From the NCBI GenBank assembly GCA_900540595.1, contig UQGL01000002.1:105984-169983 (forward strand): a stretch of 64,000 bases of DNA, written 5' to 3'. Origin of the DNA: an uncultured Oscillospiraceae bacterium (GTDB lineage Bacteria > Bacillota > Clostridia > Oscillospirales > Ruminococcaceae). Shown piece after piece: positions 40,183-48,920 of the stretch. Position 1 is the stretch's first letter. Each line of letters begins with the position of its first letter. Position numbers and translations under genes: made by a program. A model generated the notes under the pieces. It saw nothing but the letters and a program-made list of their open reading frames with translations, did no database searches and was not told the origin of the DNA.

Positions 40183-41568
40183 ATGCAGAGAACGGAACTT
40201 GCATCGCTGTACAAGGCTACCCCCGCAGATGGCACTAAGGTCACTGTCTGTGGCTGGGCCAAGACTGTGCGCGATTCCAAAAATATCGGCTTCATCTCGC
40301 TGTCGGACGGCAGCTGCTATAAGCCTGTCCAGATCGTGTTTCAGGCAGATAAGCTCGCCAACTATGCCGAAATCGCCAAATGCGGCCTGTACACCAGTTT
40401 CGAGGTCACTGGTACGCTGGTCGTGACCCCGAACGCCAAGCAGCCCTTTGAGATCAACGCCGACGAAATCACCGTGCTTGGCCCCTGCGGCGGCGATTAT
40501 CCGCTGCAGAAAAAGAAGATGGGCATGGACTATCTGCGCACGATGACTCACCTGCGCCCCCGCACTAACACCTTCAATGCGGCGTTCCGCGTGCGCGGTC
40601 AGGCAGCGTTTGCCCTGCACCAGTTCTTCCACGAGCATGGCTTTACCTATGTTCATACGCCGATCTTCACCGGTTCTGACTGCGAGGGCGCCGGTGAGAT
40701 GTTCCAGGTCACAACGCTCGACCTCAACGATATCCCCCGCAACGACGAGGGCGGCGTTGACTACACGAAGGACTTCTTCAAGCGTCCTGTCCACCTGACC
40801 GTTTCCGGCCAGCTGGAGGCCGAGGCCATGGCCATGGCGCTGGGCAATGTTTACACCTTCGGCCCCACCTTCCGCGCCGAGAAGAGCTACGACACCCGCC
40901 ATGCGGCAGAGTTCTGGATGATCGAGCCTGAGATGGCCTTCGCCGACCTGAACACCTACCTTGAGACTGCCGAGGCGATGACCCGCTATGTCATCCGCTA
41001 TCTGCTCGACAACTGCCCCGATGAGCTGGCCTTCTTCAACCAGTTCTTCGATAAGGGCCTGATCGAGCGGCTGGAGCTGGTCGCAAACTCTGAGTTTGCC
41101 CGCGTAAGCTACACCGATGCCGTAGAGCTGCTGAAGAAGAACAACGACAACTTCCAGTACAAGGTCGAGTGGGGCACCGATCTGCAGACCGAGCATGAGC
41201 GCTATCTGACGGAGCAGATCTTCAAGAAGCCGGTGTTCGTCACCGACTACCCGAAGGAGATCAAGGCATTCTATATGCGCCAGAACGAGGACGGCAAGAC
41301 CGTGGCCGCCGCCGATATGCTGGTGCCCGGCATCGGTGAGCTGATCGGCGGCTCCCAGCGTGAGGAGCGCCTCGATGTGCTGGAGGCCCGCATGAAGGAA
41401 CTGGGCCTGAACACCGCCGACTATGACTGGTATCTCGACCTGCGCCGCTACGGCAGCGTCAAGCATGCCGGCTACGGTCTGGGCTTTGAGCGTCTGCTGA
41501 TGTATGTCACCGGCATCCCCAACATCCGTGATGTCATCCCCTTCCCCCGCACCTGCGGAGGCTTCTGA
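40183..41568 (+). CDS. asnS: Asparaginyl-tRNA synthetase
   Basis: 461-residue class IIb synthetase that charges tRNA-Asn. Starts [20 protein letters not shown]; the OB-fold anticodon domain includes [19 protein letters not shown]; motif 2-type region [26 protein letters not shown] and motif 3 [12 protein letters not shown] are intact; EMFQVTT and [13 protein letters not shown] identify AsnRS rather than AspRS. AGAGGAG precedes ATG 40183. Its stop overlaps the mutY start (TGATG). Confidence 0.97.
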   Translation: MQRTELASLYKATPADGTKVTVCGWAKTVRDSKNIGFISLSDGSCYKPVQIVFQADKLANYAEIAKCGLYTSFEVTGTLVVTPNAKQPFEINADEITVLGPCGGDYPLQKKKMGMDYLRTMTHLRPRTNTFNAAFRVRGQAAFALHQFFHEHGFTYVHTPIFTGSDCEGAGEMFQVTTLDLNDIPRNDEGGVDYTKDFFKRPVHLTVSGQLEAEAMAMALGNVYTFGPTFRAEKSYDTRHAAEFWMIEPEMAFADLNTYLETAEAMTRYVIRYLLDNCPDELAFFNQFFDKGLIERLELVANSEFARVSYTDAVELLKKNNDNFQYKVEWGTDLQTEHERYLTEQIFKKPVFVTDYPKEIKAFYMRQNEDGKTVAAADMLVPGIGELIGGSQREERLDVLEARMKELGLNTADYDWYLDLRRYGSVKHAGYGLGFERLLMYVTGIPNIRDVIPFPRTCGGF

Positions 41569-42596
41569 TGCAGCCCATTGCCGCACCGCTGCTGCAATGG
41601 TTCAACGCAAACAAACGGCTCCTGCCTTTCCGGCAGGAGCCTTCTGCGTACCATATCTGGGTCAGCGAGATCATGCTTCAGCAGACCCGCGTGGCAGCGG
41701 CCATCCCCTACTATGAGCGTTTTATCGCGGCGCTGCCCGACCCCGCCGCGCTGGCCGCCTGCGAGCCGGACGCCCTGCGCAAGCTGTGGCAGGGTCTGGG
41801 GTACTACAACCGCGTCAACAATATGCAGAAGGCTGCCCGCATCGTCTGTGAGCAGTACGGCGGTGACCTGCCCGCCGACTATGAGGCGCTGCGCAGCCTG
41901 CCGGGCATCGGCGACTACACGGCGGGCGCGGTGGCGAGCATTGCGTTCGGCATCCCGGTGCCTGCGGTGGACGGCAATGTCCTGCGGGTCTTTGCGCGGC
42001 TGTACAACGATGATGCCGATGTGATGACCCCCGCCGCAAAGAAAGCGTTTACCGTGCGGGTGGTTGACCAGATGCCGAAGGCCACCCCCGGCCCGTACAA
42101 TGAGGCACTGATGGAGTTGGGCGCGCTGGTCTGTGTGCCCGGTGCGCCCCGGTGCGAGGTGTGCCCGCTGGCGCAGCTGTGTCAGGGGTACGCCGCAGGA
42201 CGTGCTACCGAGCTGTCCGTGAAGCCTGCGCCGAAAGCCAAGGGCAGGGTGCCCGTGACGGTGGCGCTGATTGAGAGCGAGCGTGGCGTTTTATTGCAGC
42301 GCCGCCCCGCCCGCGGCCTGCTGGCCGGCCTGTGGCAGCCCGCTGCGTGGGAAAAGAGCCTGACCCGCGAGGAGCTGACCGCTGAGCTGGCTGCACTGGG
42401 CGTGCGGGCCGCGCTGGGCGAGGCATTGCCCCCCGCAAAGCATGTGTTTACCCACAAGATCTGGGAGCTGGGCGGCTGGCGCGGCACCGCCCCGGCGTGC
42501 GAGCTGCCCGACGGCTATGTCTGGGCCGCGCCCGAGGATCTGGCCGAGGTATACCCCGTGCCGAATGCGTTCGGCGCGTATGTGAAGGCAAAATAG
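41568..42596 (+). CDS. mutY: Adenine DNA glycosylase
   Basis: Removes adenine mispaired with 8-oxoguanine. 342 residues. N-terminal catalytic domain: SEIMLQQTRVAAAIPYYERF, helix-hairpin-helix LPGIGDYTAGAVASIAFG with the catalytic Asp in PAVDGNVLRV, and [4Fe-4S] ligands CEVCPLAQLC plus upstream Cys (VCVPGAPRC). The C-terminal NUDIX-like domain (VALIESERGVLLQRRPARG, LPPAKHVFTHKIW) recognises 8-oxoG. ATG overlaps the asnS TGA. Confidence 0.95.
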   Translation: MQPIAAPLLQWFNANKRLLPFRQEPSAYHIWVSEIMLQQTRVAAAIPYYERFIAALPDPAALAACEPDALRKLWQGLGYYNRVNNMQKAARIVCEQYGGDLPADYEALRSLPGIGDYTAGAVASIAFGIPVPAVDGNVLRVFARLYNDDADVMTPAAKKAFTVRVVDQMPKATPGPYNEALMELGALVCVPGAPRCEVCPLAQLCQGYAAGRATELSVKPAPKAKGRVPVTVALIESERGVLLQRRPARGLLAGLWQPAAWEKSLTREELTAELAALGVRAALGEALPPAKHVFTHKIWELGGWRGTAPACELPDGYVWAAPEDLAEVYPVPNAFGAYVKAK

Positions 42597-42599
42597 GTC

Positions 42600-42774
42600 G
42601 TAGGGGAGGGATTCATCCCTCCCGACAGTGTTGCGGTTGCGGAAACATTGCACGGAGGGGTCAAGACCCCTCCCTACAACCCTTTTGCCGACGCCCTGTA
42701 GGGAGCGGTCTTGACCGCTCCGGGAACCGTACGGCAACCTCGATGTGCCCGGGAGGGATGAATCCCTCCCCTAC
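42600..42774. repeat. Family B hairpin repeats, two composite units in tandem
   Basis: Composite 1: GTAGGGG-AGGGATTCATCCCT-CCC .. GGAGGGGTCAAGACCCCTCC-CTAC. Composite 2: GTAGGG-AGCGGTCTTGACCGCT-CC .. GGGAGGGATGAATCCCTCC-CCTAC. Cores differ from other copies but pair internally. Confidence 0.85.
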
Positions 42775-42794
42775 AACTGCAACATGAACAACCT

Positions 42795-42838
42795 AAGAAG
42801 AGGAGTGTCACGCATCGGTGACGCTCCTCTTCTTTTTT
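42795..42838 (+). terminator. Terminator between mutY and rsmE (probably bidirectional)
   Basis: AAGAGGAGTGTCAC / GGTGACGCTCCTCTT stem followed by TCTTTTTT on the plus strand; the reverse strand has a weaker T tract and also serves rsmE. Confidence 0.85.
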
Positions 42839-42862
42839 ACATACTATAGTTTGCGTGCGCGG

Positions 42863-43591
42863 TTACTCCAAATTCCCGGTCAGCAGCATGGCAGCGGTCA
42901 GGGCGGCCAGCGGCGCGGTCTCGCAGCGCAGGATGCGTGGGCCAAGGCCCACCGTCACGGCACCTGCGGCCTTGGCGGCGGCGGCCTCCTCGACCGAGAA
43001 GCCGCCCTCACTGCCGGTGATGATGGCGATGCGCTTATACTGCCCGGGGTGCAGCACCTCCCGCAGGGGGGCACCGCCGCCCTCGTAAAAGAACAGCACA
43101 AGGTCAAAATCCTTCATGGCGGCGCAGACGGCGGCAAAATCGGGCAGCGGCATCGCCACATGGGGCAGCATGGCGCGGCCCGCCTGCTTGGCGGCCTCGG
43201 CGGCAATGCGGTTGTACCGTTCGTTCTTGGCGTCCTCTTTTTTGGGTGCGGCCACACAGTAACGGCTGAAAAACGGAACGATCCCGGTTACGCCCAGCTC
43301 AACGCTGTGGCGGATGACCTCCTCAAGCTTGCCCTGCTTGGGGTAACCCGCAAACAGCGTCACGGTGCAGTCCGGCTCGGCCTTGCTGGTCGTGCCGTCA
43401 GTGACCGAGAACTCGACCCGGCCCGGCTCGATGGCAGTCACAGTGCCGAGGTATTCCAGCCCGTCCGGGCCGCAGAGCACGACCTCCTCGCCGAGCTTGG
43501 CGCGCATGACATCTGCCAGATGGTGGGCATCGCTGCCGGTCAGCGCAGCGCGGCCGTCCGCCAGCTCACGGGTAAAATAACGGTGCGGCAT
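42863..43591 (-). CDS. rsmE: 16S rRNA (uracil-1498-N3)-methyltransferase
   Basis: 242 residues. N-terminal PUA-like domain (MPHRYFTRELADGRAAL, HHLADVMRAKLGEEVVLC) and a C-terminal SPOUT (trefoil knot) domain with AIITGSEGGFSVEE and LGPRILRCETAPLAAL SAM-binding motifs. Methylates U1498 of helix 44. Downstream of prmA with a 3-bp gap, the same order as in Bacillus. Confidence 0.95.
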   Translation of the reverse strand: MPHRYFTRELADGRAALTGSDAHHLADVMRAKLGEEVVLCGPDGLEYLGTVTAIEPGRVEFSVTDGTTSKAEPDCTVTLFAGYPKQGKLEEVIRHSVELGVTGIVPFFSRYCVAAPKKEDAKNERYNRIAAEAAKQAGRAMLPHVAMPLPDFAAVCAAMKDFDLVLFFYEGGGAPLREVLHPGQYKRIAIITGSEGGFSVEEAAAAKAAGAVTVGLGPRILRCETAPLAALTAAMLLTGNLE

Positions 43592-43594
43592 CGT

Positions 43595-44524
43595 TTACGC
43601 CTCTTTCGTCTCGGATTTTTTGCAGATGATGCAGACCCAGCCGCGCTTTTCCTTGACCTCGACAGGCGCAAGCCCTGCGGCGCGCAGACCGGCCAGAACC
43701 TCGTCCTTGCGCTCGTCAATGATGCCGCTGGCGATAAAGCGGGCGTCCGGGGCCATCAGCACCGGCACATGGGGTGCCAGAGAGAGAATGGCCGCTGCCA
43801 CGATGTTTGCGGTGATGATGTTGTACTGCCCGCTGGCCTTGTCGGACAGATCACCGACAAGCACCTTGAACCGGTCGGCCACGCCGTTGCGCGCGGCGTT
43901 CTCGCCGGCGGTGCGCACGCACATGGGGTCGATGTCAACGCCCTCGGCGCTGCCGGCGCCCAGCTTGAGCGCTGCAATGGCGAGAATCCCCGAGCCGGTG
44001 CCGATATCCAGCACCCGCTCGCCGCCCTTGACAAGGCTGTCCAGCGTTTCAAGGCAGAGGGAGGTCGTCTCATGCGTGCCGGTTCCGAACGCCATGCCGG
44101 GGTCCATGATGATCTTGATGCGGTCGGTGTCATGCTCTTCCCACCCGGGGACGATGGCAAGGCGCTTGCCGATGTCCATGGCATGGTAATATTTCTTCCA
44201 TGCGTTCTGCCAGTCCTCCTGCTCAACGCCGGTCGTGTTGAGCTGGTAGTCGATGCCGCTGTTTTTCAGCCGCTCCTCAAACAGAGGCAGTACCTCGGCG
44301 GGGTTCTCATCGGGGGCAAGGTACATGTGTACGATGACCACATCGCGGGGCTTATCGAGCAGCTCCTGCTCGATAAGGTCAACATGCGCGATCTCCCACG
44401 CCTGCTGTTCCAGATCGCTGTAATCCTCGATATAAATGCCGCCGTTGGCGACCATCGTAGCGATGGCCTCGGCCGTGTCGGCGTCGCGCTTGGCAACGGT
44501 GATGCTGATGTCAGTCCATTCCAT
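43595..44524 (-). CDS. prmA: Ribosomal protein L11 methyltransferase
   Basis: 309 residues. N-terminal L11-binding domain MEWTDISITVAKRDADTAEA; SAM methyltransferase domain with AFGTGTHETTSLCLE, motif I LDIGTGSGILAIAALKLGA, the acidic AEGVDIDPM and ITANIVAAAILSLAP. Methylates the L11 Lys residues. Ends 3 bp before rsmE. Confidence 0.95.
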   Translation of the reverse strand: MEWTDISITVAKRDADTAEAIATMVANGGIYIEDYSDLEQQAWEIAHVDLIEQELLDKPRDVVIVHMYLAPDENPAEVLPLFEERLKNSGIDYQLNTTGVEQEDWQNAWKKYYHAMDIGKRLAIVPGWEEHDTDRIKIIMDPGMAFGTGTHETTSLCLETLDSLVKGGERVLDIGTGSGILAIAALKLGAGSAEGVDIDPMCVRTAGENAARNGVADRFKVLVGDLSDKASGQYNIITANIVAAAILSLAPHVPVLMAPDARFIASGIIDERKDEVLAGLRAAGLAPVEVKEKRGWVCIICKKSETKEA

Positions 44525-44564
44525 ATGGGTGGCTCCTTGTTTTTATAGGTGAGTAATGTGTGCC

Positions 44565-44729
44565 GTAGGGGGCGGCGTCCTCGACGCCCCGGAAACTTAC
44601 CGGAAGCGCGAACGCCTGCGGCGGGGTGAGGGCACCCCGCCCTACATACGACCGTATGGCTGCGTGTAGGGCGGCATGCCCCATGCCGCCGCAAGGCAGC
44701 AGCGGGTCGTCGGGGACGCCGACCCCTAC
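44565..44729. repeat. Family B hairpin repeats, two composite units
   Basis: GTAGGGG-GCGGCGTCCTCGACGCC..GGCACCCC-GCCCTAC, then GTAGGG-CGGCATGCCCCATGCCG..CGGGGACGCCG-ACCCCTAC. The cores again pair internally. Between prmA and the GNAT gene. Confidence 0.8.
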
Positions 44730-44803
44730 GAGGTGTGCAGGCATATTTTATTTATTATATCTTATTTTCCCCCACAATTCAATCACAGAAAGGAGAAATC
44801 TCC

Positions 44804-45373
44804 ATGCAAATCAAGCGTCTGTCCCCTGCCGGCTGTGAGGAGCTGTACCACACCGCCCTGCCGCGGGATTTCCCCGCCGCCGAGTGCAAGCCCTTTGCCG
44901 AGATACGCCGCCTGTTGGAGGCAGGGGTGTATGAGCCGCTGCTGCTGACCGATGATGCCGGTGCGCGGCTGGCCTACGCATGGCAGGTCGTGCTGCCGGG
45001 CCAGCGGACGGCGCTGCTGGACTATTTTGCCGTGCGGTGTGATTTGCGCGGCAGCGGTGTGGGTACGGCGGCGCTGCAGCTGATCCGTGACTACTACGCT
45101 CTGCGGGTGCAGGACCTGCTGCTGGAATGTGAGCATCCTGCTGAGGCCCCCGACCCCGCCGTTGCGCGGCGGCGCATCGGGTTTTACCTGCGGGCCGGGG
45201 CGCGCGCCACTGCGCTGGAGAGCCGCGCGTTCGGCAGCCGGTATGCGGTGCTTTCCCTGCCGTGCGGCGGCACTGCGCCCGATGCCGTGCTCTGCAAAGA
45301 GCTGCGCGCCCTCTACAAGGTCATGGTGCCGGAGCCGTATTGCCGCGGCCGGGTCATATTTTACGGCGGCTGA
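44804..45373 (+). CDS. GNAT-family acetyltransferase
   Basis: 189 residues. Acetyl-CoA-binding motif around VRCDLRGSGVGTAALQLIRDYY (the R-x-x-G-x-G/A loop) preceded by TALLDYFAVRC; the last part AFGSRYAVLSLPCGG ends in VIFYGG. Likely N-acetylates a small molecule or peptide. ATG 44804 follows AGAAAGGAGAA. Just upstream of spoVAC, with 33 bp spacing and the same direction, so co-expression with spoVA is possible. Confidence 0.8.
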   Translation: MQIKRLSPAGCEELYHTALPRDFPAAECKPFAEIRRLLEAGVYEPLLLTDDAGARLAYAWQVVLPGQRTALLDYFAVRCDLRGSGVGTAALQLIRDYYALRVQDLLLECEHPAEAPDPAVARRRIGFYLRAGARATALESRAFGSRYAVLSLPCGGTAPDAVLCKELRALYKVMVPEPYCRGRVIFYGG

Positions 45374-45406
45374 GCACATACTATCCCCCAAAAGGAGGAA
45401 TGGAGT

Positions 45407-45850
45407 GTGAAGCTGAATCCCAAGCAATATGATGAGATGATCGGCCGCGCCTCGCCGCCCTCCCCTGTTGTGAGGGACTGCGTGTGGGCATTCTGTGTCG
45501 GCGGGGCGATCTGCACCGTCGGGGAAGGGCTGCGCCAGCTCTTTCTGATCTGGTATGACAAGACGCTGGCAGGCACGCTGACGAGCATTGCACTGATCTT
45601 TCTGTCGGCGCTGTTCACGCTGCCCGGCTGGTACCAGAAGCTGGCCGCTAAGGCGGGCGCGGGTACGCTGGTGCCGATCACCGGGTTTGCCAACTCGGTC
45701 GTAAGCCCGGCCATCGAGTTCAAGGCCGAGGGCTGGGTCACCGGCGTGGGGGCCAAGATCTTTACGATCGCGGGGCCGGTCATCGCTTACGGCACACTGG
45801 CAAGCTTTGTGTGGGGCGTGGTCTACTGGCTGCTGGGAAAGGTGGGGTGA
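45407..45850 (+). CDS. spoVAC: Stage V sporulation protein AC
   Basis: 147 residues from GTG, preceded by AAAGGAGG. Multi-pass membrane protein: VWAFCVGGAICTVGEGLRQ, TSIALIFLSALFTLPGWYQKL, and the conserved GFANSVVSPAIEFKAEGWVTGVG stretch of SpoVAC. Component of the Ca-DPA channel of the forespore inner membrane. The first gene of an overlapping spoVAC-AD-AE set, with 3 bp to spoVAD. Confidence 0.95.
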   Translation: MKLNPKQYDEMIGRASPPSPVVRDCVWAFCVGGAICTVGEGLRQLFLIWYDKTLAGTLTSIALIFLSALFTLPGWYQKLAAKAGAGTLVPITGFANSVVSPAIEFKAEGWVTGVGAKIFTIAGPVIAYGTLASFVWGVVYWLLGKVG

Positions 45851-45853
45851 GCG

Positions 45854-46867
45854 ATGGCACGCAAAAAGGATACCCTGCTGTTCGACACCCCGCCGGTCGT
45901 GGCGGCCTGGGCCGCAGCGGGCGGCAAAAAGGAGAGTGAGGGGCCGCTGGCCTCCGACTTCGATTTCCTGACGCAGGATGCAGGCTTCTGTGAGCAGGGC
46001 TGTGAAAACTGGGAGCAGGCCGAAAGCCTGCTGCAGCGGCGGGCAGCGGAGCTTTGCCTGCGCAAGGCCGATCTGCCGCGCACCGGGGTTGACATCACCT
46101 TTGCAGGTGACCTGCAGGCCCAGTGTACGGCCAGCAACTACACGATGCGGGAGCTGGGCATTCCGTTTGCGGGGGTGTACGGTGCCTGCAGCACCATGGC
46201 CGAAACGCTGGCGCTGGCCGCCGTGTTTGCGGCGGGCGGCATGGCAGAGCGGGCGCTGGCATTGACGAGCAGCCATTTCTGCGCGGCGGAGCGGCAGTTC
46301 CGCACGCCGCTGGAGTACGGCGCCAAACGCACCCCCACCGCCCAGTGGACCGCCACTGCTGCCGGGGCCTGTCTGGTGCGGGCGCACGGCACCGGCGTGC
46401 CGGTGCGCAGCGTGACCTTCGGCCGGGTGCAGGACTATGCAGTGCATGACATCAACAATATGGGCGCGGCGATGATGCCGGCGGCGGCCTCAACCCTGCT
46501 GCGGTATTTTGCAGCCACCGGCGCGCGCCCGCAGGACTTTGATGCGATCTTTACCGGTGATCTGGGCGAGGTCGGCTCCGCCCTGCTGCGGGAGCAGATG
46601 GCGCGGGAGGGCCTGCCGCTGGACAACCACCGGGACTGCGGATGCCTGCTGTATGACACGCAGGGGCAGGATGTGCAGGCCGGCGGCAGCGGAGCCGGGT
46701 GCAGTGCGGCGGTGCTGTGCTGCAAAATCCTGCCGATGCTGGCGGCGGGGCAGCTGCGGCGGGTGCTGTTTCTGGCCACCGGCGCGCTGATGAGCCAGAC
46801 TACCTTTTTGCAGGGGGAGAGCATCCCCGGCATTGCCCACTGTGTTGAACTGGGAGGTGCGGTATGA
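45854..46867 (+). CDS. spoVAD: Stage V sporulation protein AD
   Basis: 337 residues, thiolase-fold DPA-binding protein. Segments GVYGACSTMAETLALAA, LTSSHFCAAERQFRTPLEYG, DYAVHDINNMGAAMMPAAA and the C-terminal GGSGAGCSAAVLCCKILP match SpoVAD. DPA made by DpaAB is bound and passed into the spore core. Stop overlaps the spoVAE start by 4 bp (ATGA). Confidence 0.95.
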   Translation: MARKKDTLLFDTPPVVAAWAAAGGKKESEGPLASDFDFLTQDAGFCEQGCENWEQAESLLQRRAAELCLRKADLPRTGVDITFAGDLQAQCTASNYTMRELGIPFAGVYGACSTMAETLALAAVFAAGGMAERALALTSSHFCAAERQFRTPLEYGAKRTPTAQWTATAAGACLVRAHGTGVPVRSVTFGRVQDYAVHDINNMGAAMMPAAASTLLRYFAATGARPQDFDAIFTGDLGEVGSALLREQMAREGLPLDNHRDCGCLLYDTQGQDVQAGGSGAGCSAAVLCCKILPMLAAGQLRRVLFLATGALMSQTTFLQGESIPGIAHCVELGGAV

Positions 46868-47220
46868 ATTATCTCTGGGCGTTTGCGGTGGGCGGCGGCA
46901 TCTGCGTTGTGGGGCAGCTGCTTATTGATTACACGAAGCTGACCCCCGCGCGCATCCTGACCGGGTATGTGGTCGCGGGCGTGATTTTGAGCGCCGTTGG
47001 CCTGTACAAGCCGCTGGCAGATTTTGCGGGGGCGGGGGCCAGCGTGCCGCTGCTCGGCTTTGGGCACCTGCTGGCGCAGGGCGCGCAGCACGCGGTGGAC
47101 GAGTGCGGTCTGCCGGGGGCCTTCACCGGCGGGCTGACGGCAGCCTCGGGCGGCATTGCTGCCAGCCTGATTTTTGGCGTGGCGGCCGCGCTTGCAGGAA
47201 AAAGCAGGGACCAGAACTGA
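46864..47220 (+). CDS. spoVAE: Stage V sporulation protein AE (AEb type)
   Basis: 118 residues. Membrane protein with four hydrophobic segments: WAFAVGGGICVVGQLLID, ILTGYVVAGVILSAVGLY, ASVPLLGFGHLLAQGAQ, GGIAASLIFGVAAALAG. This is the minimal AC-AD-AEb set used by many Clostridia; SpoVAA, AB, AEa and AF are not present. Ends at a bidirectional terminator. Confidence 0.94.
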   Translation: MNYLWAFAVGGGICVVGQLLIDYTKLTPARILTGYVVAGVILSAVGLYKPLADFAGAGASVPLLGFGHLLAQGAQHAVDECGLPGAFTGGLTAASGGIAASLIFGVAAALAGKSRDQN

Positions 47221-47240
47221 AGCTGCCCTGCAAAGTGCAT

Positions 47241-47292
47241 AAAAAGGCGGGCTGCAGATCTAAACGATCTGCAGCCCGCCGGTTGCTTTTTA
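47241..47292. terminator. Bidirectional terminator between spoVAE and htrA
   Basis: Perfect 15-bp stem GGCGGGCTGCAGATC / GATCTGCAGCCCGCC (47246-47280, loop of 5); T-run on the minus strand at 47241-47245 and on the plus strand at 47287-47291. Confidence 0.92.
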
Positions 47293-48693
47293 CTGGTTGG
47301 AGCCAAGCGTGACAGTCAGGGTCTGCACCTTGCCGTTGCGCTCGACCTGCAGGTTCACGGAATCACCGATGGCCTTGTCCTTGAGGTAATTCTTCAGGGC
47401 GGAGGAATCGCTGACAGCGGTATCATCCACAGCCAGCACACGGTCACCGGCCTGCACACCGGCGGCCTCGGCGCCGCTGCCCTTGGTGACCTCGACCACA
47501 TAGACGCCCATTGTGGACACACCCAGCTGCTGGGCGGTCTGCGCATCGGTCACATCCACGATCTTGACGCCCAGTGCGGGGCGCGCGACCGAGCCGCTCT
47601 CGATCAGCTGGCGGCTGATCTCCATTGCGGTGTTGATGGGGATGGCAAAGCCGATACCCTCGGCTTCACTGTAGCTGCTCTTGGCATTGACAATGCCGAT
47701 CAGCTCGCCGTTTGCGTTGAACAGACCGCCGCCGGAGTTGCCCGGGCTGATGGAGGCATCGGTCTGGATCAGCGTCATATCGTTGTTCTGTACGGTAACC
47801 TGACGGTTCAGCGCGCTGACGATGCCGTCCGTGACGGTGTTGGACAGCGTGCCGAGCGGGTTGCCCACCGCTACGGCGACCTCGCCGACGGCCAGTGCGT
47901 CACTGTCACCGATGACCGCCGGGGTCAGACCGGTGGCGTCGATCTTCAGCACGGCAATGTCGGAGGTGGAATCCTGCCCGACAATGGTGGCATCGTAGGA
48001 CTCATCGCTGCCGTTCAGCTGGACCTTGACGCTGGTGGCACCGCTGACGACATGTGCGCAGGTCAGGATGTAGCCGTCCTGACTGATGATGACGCCGGAG
48101 CCTGCGCCGCTCTGCACATAGTAGCCGCCGAACCAGGTCTGACTGCTGCTCATCTGCTCAGTCGTGATGGCGACAACACTGGGCGAAACGACAGACGCAA
48201 TCTGCTGGACGGTCATGCTGCTGCCGTCTGTGCTGCCTGCCGCCGTGGCATCGGTGCTGCGCTGCACCTGCTGAACCACGACCTGATTGCCGGTCAGGCC
48301 GGTGCGGCTGGCAACGATCGCGCCGCCGAAGCCGCCGCCGAAGCCAAGCGCCACCGCGCCGACACCGGCCAGCACGCGGAGCAGCACCTTGCGGGGCTTC
48401 TTTTTCTGGGGCACGGGGGGTTGCTGCGGTGCGCTGGAATAGCTGTAGCCGTTATAGCCGCCGTTGTTCCCGCTGCCGCCGCTGAAGCTGCTGGTGTAGC
48501 CGTTGGGGTCCTGCTGCGGGTTGGGGTTTGTGCCGTTGCCGGAATAATCGGTGCGGGCGGTGTTGGCGGTGTTCATGCCGCTGGAGCCTACATTGGGGTA
48601 GCCGCCCTGTTCAGGCTGGCTGCTCTGCGGCTGTGCGGGCTGACCATCGGATGTATGGTTATAGAGACCGGAGTAATCATATTCATTGCTCAT
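47290..48693 (-). CDS. htrA: HtrA-type serine protease (S1C)
   Basis: 467 residues. Cytoplasmic Gln/Asn/Ser/Gly-rich region (residues ~1-95), one transmembrane helix (VLLRVLAGVGAVALGFGGG), then a trypsin-like domain with the triad His in TCAHVVSG, Asp in SDIAVLK and Ser in DASISPGNSGGG; C-terminal PDZ domain (LGVKIVDVTDAQ; GVQAGDRVLAVDDTAV). Extracellular quality-control protease. The promoter lacks a -35 but carries phased GTGAAA repeats (48742-48790), suggesting response-regulator activation, as HtrA in Bacillus is CssRS-controlled. Confidence 0.93.
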   Translation of the reverse strand: MSNEYDYSGLYNHTSDGQPAQPQSSQPEQGGYPNVGSSGMNTANTARTDYSGNGTNPNPQQDPNGYTSSFSGGSGNNGGYNGYSYSSAPQQPPVPQKKKPRKVLLRVLAGVGAVALGFGGGFGGAIVASRTGLTGNQVVVQQVQRSTDATAAGSTDGSSMTVQQIASVVSPSVVAITTEQMSSSQTWFGGYYVQSGAGSGVIISQDGYILTCAHVVSGATSVKVQLNGSDESYDATIVGQDSTSDIAVLKIDATGLTPAVIGDSDALAVGEVAVAVGNPLGTLSNTVTDGIVSALNRQVTVQNNDMTLIQTDASISPGNSGGGLFNANGELIGIVNAKSSYSEAEGIGFAIPINTAMEISRQLIESGSVARPALGVKIVDVTDAQTAQQLGVSTMGVYVVEVTKGSGAEAAGVQAGDRVLAVDDTAVSDSSALKNYLKDKAIGDSVNLQVERNGKVQTLTVTLGSNQ

Positions 48694-48725
48694 AGGGGTC
48701 GTCTCCTTTCGCTTTGTATGCCTAC

Positions 48726-48790
48726 AGTATACCCGCTAATTGTGAAATAGGTTTCGTCAGAGAGTGAAAAGTGTGTGAAAAGCGGTGAAG
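48726..48790 (-). promoter_or_regulatory. htrA promoter with phased direct repeats
   Basis: Minus strand -10 TATACT (48726-48731) without a proper -35. On the plus strand GTGAAA occurs at 48742, 48764, 48775 and GTGAAG at 48785, spaced 22, 11 and 10 bp. Such helical phasing resembles OmpR-family response-regulator sites. Confidence 0.5.
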
Positions 48791-48832
48791 ATCGTGATCA
48801 AGGAAAAACTGCCGCCGCCCTGCTGATTTTTA

Positions 48833-48866
48833 CATATCCTGCCGTTGCGCAGCGCGGCAGGATATG
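48833..48866. promoter_or_regulatory. 12-bp inverted repeat over the hydrolase promoter (putative operator)
   Basis: Perfect arms CATATCCTGCCG / CGGCAGGATATG with a 10-base centre that contains the -35 box. No T-run follows on either strand, so it is not a terminator. Confidence 0.55.
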
Positions 48867-48873
48867 ATATACT
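48845..48873 (+). promoter_or_regulatory. SigA-type promoter of the Ntn amidase operon
   Basis: -35 TTGCGC (48845-48850), 17-bp spacer, -10 TATACT (48868-48873). Overlaps the inverted repeat at 48833-48866. Confidence 0.75.
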
Positions 48874-48920
48874 CAAAATACAAACCACACTTAGATATGT
48901 ATAAAAAGGAGGCGCTTACG

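Noticed and set aside
48833..48866. Inverted repeat read as a terminator
   Set aside because: No T-run on either strand, and it overlaps a good -35/-10 pair; an operator is more likely.
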